Shown piece after piece: positions 1 to 5,945 of a DNA stretch of 5,946 nucleotides. A program made the position numbers and the translations under genes. The notes below the pieces were generated by a model. That model did not search any database, was not told the origin of the DNA, and was given only the letters and a program-made list of their open reading frames with translations. The DNA is from Candidatus Woesearchaeota archaeon. GTDB lineage: Archaea; Nanobdellota; Nanobdellia; Woesearchaeales; GW2011-AR4. Each line of letters starts with the position of its first letter. Position 1 is the first letter of the stretch. The stretch lies in assembly GCA_018303645.1 (NCBI GenBank), contig JAGVXR010000093.1:1-5946 (forward strand), read 5' to 3'.

Positions 1-1
1 A

Positions 2-508
2 TTCTTACAGAAAGAGTCTTTTTATTGGTTTTGTCCGCCAATTCACCATCAGGTCTTCCGCTACGCTACAGACCTGACGAACTCTTGGCGGTCTTTAGAA
101 TCCATTTTAGCTGGTAATGAAAACATAAATGCTTATAAAGAATTACTTGAAGAGGAAAAAGTTATAAACAATGAAATAGGGACTCTTTTTTTGGAGATTA
201 AAAAAAGAAATATTAAATGGGGTGAGCTTCTTAAATATTATTACAAATTTTTAAGAAGTAAAAGCGTTCTAACAAAAGAAATGGGTGTAGCAGTATCAAT
301 GGCATTGTTAGGTTTTGTTGGGATAAGGCTTTTACTGATTAGTTATTACTTTCTGACAGGGGAGGGGTCAATGGCAGAGTTAGGGATGAATGACAATGTG
401 ATAACTGGGGCTTCTGCTGTACTTGGCCTAACCGTTCTATTTACTACAGGTTTAGTTTTTACACAAAGCCAACTTATAAAATTTTTGAAATTCTTCCTTA
501 AAAAATGA
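2..508 (+). CDS. 3' part of a gene for a small protein with two membrane segments, function unknown
   Basis: Not recognised as a known family. The frame is open without a stop from base 2 to the TGA at 506-508, so 168 residues are visible and the true start lies left of the window. There is no ATG, GTG or TTG in this frame before the TTG at 191, and that TTG has no ribosome-binding site and sits in the middle of a continuous helical stretch, so it is unlikely to be the start. Visible residues 12-30 are encoded by a GC-rich palindrome. Residues about 36-90 are charged and helical (KELLEEEK, LEIKKRN). Two hydrophobic segments follow at about 95-118 and 134-154, joined by a short loop rich in Gly, Glu, Asp and Asn. 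The tail is basic (KFLKFFLKK), consistent with a cytoplasmic C-terminus and both ends on the same side of the membrane. It converges on the M29 gene with a 12-bp gap. Coding status is well supported after base 92, less so before. Confidence 0.65.
   Translation, partial: FLQKESFYWFCPPIHHQVFRYATDLTNSWRSLESILAGNENINAYKELLEEEKVINNEIGTLFLEIKKRNIKWGELLKYYYKFLRSKSVLTKEMGVAVSMALLGFVGIRLLLISYYFLTGEGSMAELGMNDNVITGASAVLGLTVLFTTGLVFTQSQLIKFLKFFLKK
35..91. repeat. 57-bp GC-rich palindromic element, read in frame by the surrounding gene
   Basis: The outer arms CCGCCAA (35-41) and TTGGCGG (85-91) are perfect reverse complements. Inside them TTC (42-44) can pair with GAA (79-81), leaving CTC (82-84) as a bulge. 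An inner 8-bp stem pairs 49-56 (TCAGGTCT) with 70-77 (AGACCTGA). The 13-base loop contains a CGCTA-CGCTA tandem. By count 33 of 57 bases are G or C, in an otherwise very AT-rich gene. The element is exactly 19 codons long and has no stop in the reading frame of the surrounding gene. It resembles in concept the mobile palindromic elements found inside genes, such as the Rickettsia palindromic elements, but only one copy is visible here, so mobility is inference. An RNA hairpin with a local role is the alternative. Confidence 0.7.
500..505 (-). terminator. Candidate oligo-T terminator of the minus-strand peptidase operon
   Basis: On the minus strand a run of six T lies 16-21 bases past the TAA stop of the short M29 gene, with another T-rich stretch (480-488) beyond it. 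Archaeal RNA polymerase can terminate on such T-tracts without a hairpin. The tract overlaps the last codons of the convergent plus-strand membrane-protein gene. That gene in turn has only weak T-rich sequence (524-536) after its stop. Confidence 0.35.
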
Positions 509-520
509 TAGTGGTTTAAG

Positions 521-1465
521 TTATGTTTTAAATTTCCCGTCTTTTATCAATAGAGTTTTATCAGCATAAATAGTCGGCTTTTTAACAACAACATCAACAT
601 GAAAAGGCACGTCAACCTTGCCGCCAAAATGCCTGTTGTTGCCGAATGCAATATGGCAGGTTCCAGCTGCTTTTTCATCTTCCAAAACATTGCCTGTTAT
701 CTTGGCTTTGTAGTTTGTGCCGATGCCAAGTTCTGCAACATTCTTATAGAGCCTGTTTTTTAATAATTTCTTGAATTGAACTGCTGTTTTTCCTCCATTA
801 ATATCGGCAATAAATCCGTTCTTAACTTTTATTTCTATATTTTTGTCAACTTTGCCAATGCCGTAGACACTTGCGTCAACTACGATTATCCCATTAGTTT
901 TGTTTTCAAGCGGTGCAATGAATATTTCGCCTGAAGGAAGATTGCTGAATGCCTTTTTTTTAGTCATGATGCCGTCATCTCCAAGCCATTTTCTTCCTTT
1001 TAGATAAAACTCCATATTCGTGCCTTTTTTAGTAGTTATCTTTATTTTATTTTTGTTTTTTAATTTTAAAATTAATTTTTTATTGATAGACTTTATCTTA
1101 TTAAAATCAACATTTAATGCCCTGTTCATCATGTCAGTTGTAATGCTAGGCATGCTTGCTATTCTCGCACCCGTTTTAATGGCATTTTCCCTTGCTTTTG
1201 TATGACTCAAAGATTTTGTTGTTGGCATTAAAATCACATCATGCTTTAGCATTTCATCTGCGATTTTTTGTGGAGGTTCTTCTCCATGAGCTTTTGGTAT
1301 GGTTGTTAGAATTAGTTTTGATTGTTTTGTTATTTTTAATGAGTTTTTGTACAATGCATTACCTATTGATTTTAATTTAGAATCGGTTACAATCAAGCAG
1401 CTTTCATTTTTCCTTAAATTCATACAATCCTTCAGAATTATTTTACAGGATTTATTAAGTGACAT
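521..1465 (-). CDS. M29-family aminopeptidase-like metallopeptidase, short form
   Basis: A 314-residue protein of the aminopeptidase T/AmpS type (peptidase family M29), dinuclear-metal enzymes that release N-terminal residues from peptides. The set of two Glu, two His and one Asp expected for the metal site is complete: E180 in LPSGE, E245 in AELG, H271 in GTCHIAFG, and H289 and D291 in PFHVD. Residues 1-120 correspond to the family's N-terminal domain, including a strand at 21-28 (ESCLIVTD). No signal peptide is visible, so it should act in the cytoplasm. It is shorter than bacterial members (about 400 residues). About one residue in six is lysine (52 of 314) and the 122-147 stretch is very Lys/Ile/Asn-rich, matching the extreme AT content of this gene compared with the paralog upstream. 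The ATG at 1465 follows the upstream stop by one base, and GTGAG at 1475-1471 could serve as its binding site. It is the last gene of the operon. The exact substrate is unknown; a non-peptidase relative such as the NicX-type dioxygenases is a less likely alternative. Confidence 0.87.
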   Translation of the reverse strand: MSLNKSCKIILKDCMNLRKNESCLIVTDSKLKSIGNALYKNSLKITKQSKLILTTIPKAHGEEPPQKIADEMLKHDVILMPTTKSLSHTKARENAIKTGARIASMPSITTDMMNRALNVDFNKIKSINKKLILKLKNKNKIKITTKKGTNMEFYLKGRKWLGDDGIMTKKKAFSNLPSGEIFIAPLENKTNGIIVVDASVYGIGKVDKNIEIKVKNGFIADINGGKTAVQFKKLLKNRLYKNVAELGIGTNYKAKITGNVLEDEKAAGTCHIAFGNNRHFGGKVDVPFHVDVVVKKPTIYADKTLLIKDGKFKT

Positions 1466-1466
1466 T

Positions 1467-3143
1467 TCATCTCACAAACTCCCCATTCTTCAGAATCCAG
1501 TGCTTGTTTCCTTTATTGTTGATACCATAAACGTCTAATTTCTGCCTTGGCGCATTAAACACAATATCCATGTGGTATTCCGTGCTCCTGTCAGGCTCAA
1601 ACCCCGAGCCAAGGGCAATGTGCATCATTCTCGCTATTTTCTCGTTCACAATAAGGTATTCGCAAAGCCTTGCTTTTGGATTGGTATTTATTGCAAACTC
1701 GCCAACCCTTTCAAAGTTTCTCTTTTTCATGTCGATTATATCCTGCGGCAGGCTTTTGTTCTTCTCGGCTTCAAGCAGCAATTTCATTGATTCTTCCTTC
1801 CTTTTGCTTATCTTTCCAATTATGTCCATTGGTCCGTCTTTAATTTTATAAGTATCTCCAAAGCACTCCACGACAATCGGTTTTTTTTCATTTAATTGGT
1901 AGCTCTGGTCAACATGCACAACAACATCGCCGACAAAAATTCCCTTCATGTATTCAGGAGTGACAAAAGCCTCGCCTCCCGGAATGTTGCCCATGCAGCC
2001 TGCCTTGATGCCCGTCATTTTCAGGTATTCCTTGTTTATTTTTTCCCTTACATCAGTGTCGCTTCTTCTAACCCATCTTCTTGAGCCGTCGCTCTTGACC
2101 AAGCCTACTTCCAGTTTTGTCGTGTATTTCTCCTTTAATTTTCCCTCAACGTAGATGACGTCGCACTTGTCCATTATATCTTTTATTTTCTGATTTCTTT
2201 GTCTTATATCGCTCCAGTCAACAAGGTTTGTATCGATGAAAATGTCAATAGGTATAGTTTCTGTGAAAGCAACCCTTGCAAGAGGGTTTCTGCCGTCATA
2301 TTTTGTCTGTGGGTAAAAATCAAGCTTGTATACCATCTGCCCGGGAGTGAGCCATCTTGTCCTTTTATTTGGAGATGGGTAGCCAATCACTTCGCCAAAC
2401 AAATGCTTGCCAGGATAGCCTTTTGCGCTTATGGAGAATGACAAGTCTATCGGCTTTATTCTGCCAAGTTTTAGTAGTTTTGATAATTCTTTATATTTAA
2501 TAAAAGGCCCTTCATCAATCTCTTTTGACAATTCGCATCCGAGCAAAGTTGCCCTTAAGTCAGAAGTCCTTTCGCTTTTCTCAAGCATCGAGCCCCTGAA
2601 AGTGCAAGCGCTCATTGTAGGCTCTGCAGACTTTTTTGCGGCTTGCGTCATAGCCCATATTATTGAGTAGGAATCAAGATAGTCCTCTAACGGGTGCCCG
2701 ATTAAATCTTGAGTGGGTATCAGCGTGAATCCAATGCCTACCCTCTCGCCTTTTTTCAGGGCATAAACATCCCTCCACAAGATTTTGGATGTCTGCATCA
2801 ATTCCTGCATTCTGTATTCTTTAAACCATTCTGCGTGGAACGGCAAGTCCAGAGTTCCGGCAAACTTGTTTTCTTTTGCCACTATGATAAACTCCGGCTT
2901 TTTGAATATTTTTTTGAACTCACCTTTTGCCTTTTTGTCAACCTCTTCGATAAATCCAGTCAAGGCATTTGATTTTTCATTCTTTATTCCTTTTTCTGAT
3001 TCTTCAAATGCTTTCCATATATCCTTCAAAGCTTCCAGTCCTTCTGACTCTTTATTTATGCCTATGCAGCTTACATCAGCTCCAAGCTCGTGCAAAGCCC
3101 TGGACAAAGGTGCAATTGAATAGAAAGCTAAATGCTTTTTCAT
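1467..3143 (-). CDS. Enlarged M29-family aminopeptidase-like protein with a long N-terminal region
   Basis: A 558-residue paralog of the gene downstream. Its C-terminal part (about 330-558) carries the complete M29 metal-site set: E391 in PGGE, E482 in VGEFAINTN, H508 in MHIALGSG, and H524 and D526 in YHMD. Second-Glu-to-His spacing (26) and His-x-Asp match the short paralog, but there are 26 extra residues between the two Glu and about 210 extra before the first. A segment at 125-140 (ALKKGERVGIGFT) resembles the usual M29 N-terminal strand. The rest of 1-330 is not assigned to a domain, and residues 45-85 are charged and probably helical. No signal peptide or membrane segment is visible. 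The start is firm: ATG at 3143 has an in-frame TGA at 3152-3150 just upstream. No clear Shine-Dalgarno precedes it, and the 24-bp gap to the M24 gene suggests cotranscription. Peptidase chemistry is likely; specificity and the role of the extra region are unknown. Confidence 0.82.
   Translation of the reverse strand: MKKHLAFYSIAPLSRALHELGADVSCIGINKESEGLEALKDIWKAFEESEKGIKNEKSNALTGFIEEVDKKAKGEFKKIFKKPEFIIVAKENKFAGTLDLPFHAEWFKEYRMQELMQTSKILWRDVYALKKGERVGIGFTLIPTQDLIGHPLEDYLDSYSIIWAMTQAAKKSAEPTMSACTFRGSMLEKSERTSDLRATLLGCELSKEIDEGPFIKYKELSKLLKLGRIKPIDLSFSISAKGYPGKHLFGEVIGYPSPNKRTRWLTPGQMVYKLDFYPQTKYDGRNPLARVAFTETIPIDIFIDTNLVDWSDIRQRNQKIKDIMDKCDVIYVEGKLKEKYTTKLEVGLVKSDGSRRWVRRSDTDVREKINKEYLKMTGIKAGCMGNIPGGEAFVTPEYMKGIFVGDVVVHVDQSYQLNEKKPIVVECFGDTYKIKDGPMDIIGKISKRKEESMKLLLEAEKNKSLPQDIIDMKKRNFERVGEFAINTNPKARLCEYLIVNEKIARMMHIALGSGFEPDRSTEYHMDIVFNAPRQKLDVYGINNKGNKHWILKNGEFVR
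1471..1475 (-). promoter_or_regulatory. Possible ribosome-binding site with stop-start coupling for the short M29 gene
   Basis: Reading the minus strand, GTGAG ends five bases before the ATG at 1465 and could pair with the 3' end of 16S rRNA (the GTGA part of GGAGGTGA). The TGA of the long M29 gene lies between it and the ATG, with one base separating stop and start (TGA-A-ATG). This arrangement favours translational coupling of the two M29 genes. The match is short, so the site itself is tentative. Confidence 0.4.
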
Positions 3144-3167
3144 TATATTTCATAAGGTAAAGTGATT

Positions 3168-4238
3168 TTAGACAATTAATAAATCTTTTGATGTTTTTGT
3201 CAAAACAATTGGCTTATTCTTGAACAATATTGTGTCTTCGATTCTTATCCCAAACCTTTTCGGAAAATAAATCCCGGGCTCTATTGTAAAAACCATGCTG
3301 TTTTTTATCCTGTCTTTTGAATTTAAAGTCAGATTGGGCATTTCGTGTATTTCAACTCCAACGCCATGCCCAAGTCCGTGAGTGAAATAATCTTTGTACT
3401 TTCCAAGGCTTTTAACAACAAAATCATACAATTCAGAGCATTTTTTGTTTTCTTTTATTTGATTTATTGCATTCTCTTGTATCTTCAATAACATATTATA
3501 TGTATCCTTTTCTTTTTCGCTTGGCTTGCCGACATAAATTGTCCTTGTTATGTCAGAGCAGTAGCCCTTGTACTTTACTCCAAAATCTATGACGCAGAAG
3601 CCTTTTTTTATTTTTGAATTTGAAGGCTCGTGGTGGGGCATGCTTGCATTGCTTCCTGAAGCAACAATTGGGTTAAATGATAACTCCAAGCCCAGTTTTT
3701 TTGCCTCATATTCGAGAAAAGCAGCAGCCTGACTTTCTGTTTTGAAATGCCTGAAGTTTTTTATTGCTTTTTGCAGTATTTTATCAGCATAAGCGCACGA
3801 TTTCTCTAGTATTCTGATTTCCTTTTCTGTTTTTGTTTCCCTTAATTTGAGGCAATCCAAGGCAATATCCTTTGATTTTATATTTTTAAACTGCTTTCTG
3901 AAATGCCTGTAAGAATTCAATGTGAAGCTGCTTTTGTCAATTGCAATGTTTTTTATTTTTAACCTGTTTTTCCTTGCAATTTTGTATATTGACTCAAAAA
4001 ACTTCTTTTTTTCCATTGAATACACTTTCTTAACCATTGATTTTTTTGCCCTTTCGAATTCCATTTCAGGTGCTATTAAAAATGGCGGCTGCTTTTTCGG
4101 GATTACCAGTGCGCCCAACCCCCCATATCCCGAAAAATAAAGCATATTGGGATTAGTTCTTGAAGAATCTGAATTGTAGAATAAAGCAGCATCTGCATTC
4201 CTCTTTTTTAATATTAGCCTTAACTCATTTATCTTCAT
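3168..4238 (-). CDS. M24-family metallopeptidase, Xaa-Pro dipeptidase (prolidase)-like
   Basis: A 356-residue protein of the 'pita-bread' M24 fold, most like archaeal prolidase (PepQ type), which hydrolyses X-Pro dipeptides with two metal ions. All five metal ligands are visible: D218 (VIDFG), D229 (YCSDITRT), H291 (HGLGHGVG), E320 (TIEPGIY) and E334 (IRIED). Their spacings of 11, 62, 29 and 14 are almost those of Pyrococcus furiosus prolidase. His residues of the substrate pocket are present in PHHEP (202-203) and EIHE (298). Residues 1-125 form the creatinase-type N-terminal domain and 135-356 the catalytic domain. The length is typical and there is no signal peptide. The ATG at 4238 is supported by an in-frame TGA at 4247-4245 and by a TATA box about 28 bp upstream, which suggests a leaderless mRNA. 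First gene of a three-peptidase operon. An aminopeptidase P-like (longer-peptide) activity cannot be excluded. Confidence 0.92.
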   Translation of the reverse strand: MKINELRLILKKRNADAALFYNSDSSRTNPNMLYFSGYGGLGALVIPKKQPPFLIAPEMEFERAKKSMVKKVYSMEKKKFFESIYKIARKNRLKIKNIAIDKSSFTLNSYRHFRKQFKNIKSKDIALDCLKLRETKTEKEIRILEKSCAYADKILQKAIKNFRHFKTESQAAAFLEYEAKKLGLELSFNPIVASGSNASMPHHEPSNSKIKKGFCVIDFGVKYKGYCSDITRTIYVGKPSEKEKDTYNMLLKIQENAINQIKENKKCSELYDFVVKSLGKYKDYFTHGLGHGVGVEIHEMPNLTLNSKDRIKNSMVFTIEPGIYFPKRFGIRIEDTILFKNKPIVLTKTSKDLLIV

Positions 4239-4253
4239 TATAATTCAAAACTC

Positions 4254-4260
4254 TTATAAA
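4254..4260 (+). promoter_or_regulatory. TATA box (with BRE) for the M16 protease gene
   Basis: TTATAAA is centred 27 bp before the ATG at 4284. It is preceded at 4246-4252 by CAAAACT, which fits the archaeal BRE pattern (C-R-N-A-A-N-T). The distance places transcription initiation at or next to the start codon, and no Shine-Dalgarno is present, so a leaderless transcript is expected. Assignment rests on position and sequence only. Confidence 0.6.
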
Positions 4261-4262
4261 CC

Positions 4263-4270
4263 ATTTAAAT
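4263..4270 (-). promoter_or_regulatory. TATA box (with BRE-like purines) for the M24-M29-M29 operon
   Basis: The palindromic ATTTAAAT is centred about 28 bp before the ATG at 4238 when read on the minus strand. A purine run (GGGGAAAA, rc of 4271-4278) precedes it in the BRE position. No ribosome-binding site is seen before 4238, which fits a leaderless mRNA. Being palindromic it could also act on the plus strand, but it would then lie too close to 4284. Confidence 0.55.
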
Positions 4271-4283
4271 TTTTCCCCTAGCT

Positions 4284-5492
4284 ATGGAAAAACACATGCT
4301 GAAGAACGGCGCTGCCTTGATTTTTGAGAAAAATGCCTCCAAATCAGTTGCTGTTGAAGTCATGTTCAGGTTCGGCTCCAATTTTGAGGGCAAAAAGACG
4401 CTTGGATTGGCGCATTTCCTGGAGCACATGCTGTTTGAGGGCACGAAAAACAGGAAAGACTCGAGAGAAATTGCAAATGAAATCGAAAAGTACGGGGGCG
4501 AGTTTAACGCTTATACAACAGGCGACAGGACAAGCTTCTTTATAAAAATAATAAATAAAAGATTTGATATTGCACTTGACATTCTTTCTGACATGGTTTC
4601 CAATCCGGTATTTGACAATAAAATTATAGAGAAGGAAAAGCAGGTGATTTTGAAGGAAATTAACATGGTCACTGACGACCCAAGGCTGCACCAGTGGATC
4701 CTGTTCCAGAAAACCTTGTTTGATGAGCATCCTGCCAGGAACCCCACTTACGGCACTGTAGGAACTGTAAAGAGCTTCGACAGGAATCACATAGCCGACT
4801 ACTATCGCTCGCATTATATCCCAAACAACATGATAATTTCCGTTGTCGGCAATGTCGACAAAGTAAAGGAAAAAATTGAGGGGTATTTTGGCAGCTTGAA
4901 GCCGAATAAATTGGTAAGAAGGCCAATGGTAAAAGAGCCTCTGCAGAAAAAAATGAAAAAATTCGTTGAGAAGAGAAAAACCAGCAATTCCTACATGGCG
5001 CTTGGCTATAAAACATTGCCGAGGCTTCATAGCGACAGCTATGTTTTTGACGTGATTGCTGCAATCCTTGGGAGAGGGCAGTCAGGATGGATATTTGACG
5101 AGATAAGGAACAAGAGGGGATTGGCTTACCAGGTTGGAGTCAATAACGAAAGCGAGATTGACTATGGGATGTTTGCTGTGTACTGCGGCTTGGACAAAAG
5201 CAGGATAGGGCATGCAAAGGAGATAATTCTGGAGCAGTTCAAAAAGCTCCGGCGCATAAATAAAAATGACTTGGTGGAAGCCAAGACTTACATCGAAGGC
5301 AGCAATGCCCTGCAGATAGAGGACAATTTCCAGCGCGCAGACCTCCTTGCATTCTGGGAAACTATAAAGGATGCCAAGCTTGCTGACTCTTATCTGGAAA
5401 AAATAAAGAATGTTACAATAAATGATGTGAAAAGGGTTGCAAAGAAATACCTGAATAGCAGGTATACGCTGGTTGTGATAGAGCAGAAATAA
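4284..5492 (+). CDS. M16-family zinc peptidase (insulinase / processing-peptidase type)
   Basis: A 402-residue M16 protease. The inverted zinc motif HXXEH is at H44-F-L-E47-H48, and the third ligand E125 follows after exactly 76 residues, the canonical HXXEH-X76-E arrangement; E118 occupies the accessory acidic position. Residues 5-200 form the catalytic half. Residues 225-402 form the second, inactive half, with GRGQSGWIF (263-271) and R278...GLAY282, the Arg/Tyr pair that completes the substrate site in this family. Both halves are therefore present in one chain of the size of compact bacterial members (YmxG/PqqL-like, about 400-420 residues), which work as homodimers or with a second subunit. 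No signal peptide, so probably cytoplasmic, acting on oligopeptides or unfolded segments. In-frame TAA at 4266-4268 fixes the ATG at 4284. No M16 partner gene is in the window. GC content is visibly higher than in the M24 and short M29 genes. Confidence 0.94.
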   Translation: MEKHMLKNGAALIFEKNASKSVAVEVMFRFGSNFEGKKTLGLAHFLEHMLFEGTKNRKDSREIANEIEKYGGEFNAYTTGDRTSFFIKIINKRFDIALDILSDMVSNPVFDNKIIEKEKQVILKEINMVTDDPRLHQWILFQKTLFDEHPARNPTYGTVGTVKSFDRNHIADYYRSHYIPNNMIISVVGNVDKVKEKIEGYFGSLKPNKLVRRPMVKEPLQKKMKKFVEKRKTSNSYMALGYKTLPRLHSDSYVFDVIAAILGRGQSGWIFDEIRNKRGLAYQVGVNNESEIDYGMFAVYCGLDKSRIGHAKEIILEQFKKLRRINKNDLVEAKTYIEGSNALQIEDNFQRADLLAFWETIKDAKLADSYLEKIKNVTINDVKRVAKKYLNSRYTLVVIEQK

Positions 5493-5945
5493 CTATCTCG
5501 TCACTTCAAACCCTTTTATTGTTTCAAGAAGCTTTTTCAGTTTTGAGTCTTTCTCAAACTTTTCCCTTACCGGCTTTATCATCTCGTTGATGTAGTAAGC
5601 AACTGAATTTTTCAGGTCCATCGGATGGATTTTTCCTTCCCTGTAGAGCTTTTCCATCTCTGCATAGTTTTCTATGACTAAGTCTCCTCCAAACTTTTCC
5701 TGACGCTTTATTTCAATTGCGCTGAATTTCTCGAAAATAAGGTATTTTGAATATTCGAGCATTGGATTCTCTTCTGTTATTTTTGCAGGGCAGTATGCTT
5801 TTGCAATCTTTCTTTTTATTTCCTCTTCCGAATCGTTCATGAGGATTGCCTTGTCAGGATTGGTTTTGGACATCTTGAGCTTCAGAATCCTGTCTTCATC
5901 ATGCTCTTTTGGAGGCTCTCCCAAGCCGATTAGCATGTGGTGGCT
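5493..5945 (-). CDS. tyrS: Tyrosyl-tRNA synthetase, archaeal type, C-terminal 150 residues
   Basis: Class I aminoacyl-tRNA synthetase that attaches tyrosine to tRNA-Tyr. Only the 3' part is in the window; the frame continues past the right edge (codons for S-H-H precede the Met at 5936), so that Met is internal. The KMSKS-type ATP-binding loop appears as KMSKT at visible residues 24-28. It is followed by DSEEEIKRKI, AYCPA, EKFGGDL and HPMDLKN, which in order and spacing match the C-terminal half of archaeal TyrRS such as that of Methanocaldococcus jannaschii. The protein ends soon after the helical anticodon-recognition region, without the S4-like domain of bacterial TyrRS, supporting an archaeal (or archaeal/eukaryal-type) host. 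Its TAG stop abuts the TAA of the convergent M16 gene with no intervening base. Confidence 0.93.
   Translation of the reverse strand, partial: SHHMLIGLGEPPKEHDEDRILKLKMSKTNPDKAILMNDSEEEIKRKIAKAYCPAKITEENPMLEYSKYLIFEKFSAIEIKRQEKFGGDLVIENYAEMEKLYREGKIHPMDLKNSVAYYINEMIKPVREKFEKDSKLKKLLETIKGFEVTR

Noticed and set aside
35..91. Palindrome as an intrinsic terminator
   Set aside because: No T-run follows the stem directly on either strand, and an open reading frame passes through it; archaeal termination does not usually need a hairpin.
191..193. TTG as the start codon of the membrane protein
   Set aside because: No ribosome-binding site, not at a domain boundary, and the frame is open far upstream to the window edge.
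1020..1380. Plus-strand open frames coding for very hydrophobic peptides
   Set aside because: They are the antisense of a Lys/Ile/Asn-rich part of the short M29 gene, where AT-rich codons read backwards give Phe and Leu; no start signals.
2690..2700. Short GC-rich palindrome CGGGTGCCCG
   Set aside because: Lies within coding sequence, only about ten bases, and is expected by chance.
2709..3160. Plus-strand open frames opposite the long M29 gene
   Set aside because: Overlapping shadows of one another and of the long M29 gene, with no motif or promoter.
3144..3167. Possible separate promoter for the long M29 gene
   Set aside because: The 24-bp gap is too short to hold a TATA box at the right distance, and the upstream 3' end of the M24 gene shows no convincing box; cotranscription is simpler.
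4344..5064. Long minus-strand open frames (to 228 codons) inside the M16 gene
   Set aside because: They are opposite-strand shadows of a gene with complete catalytic motifs; the translations are rich in Cys, Phe and Ser without recognisable motifs.
5934..5936. ATG as the start of the synthetase gene
   Set aside because: The frame continues upstream, and the protein begins just before the KMSKS-type loop, so the whole catalytic Rossmann half would be missing; it is an internal Met at a window edge.
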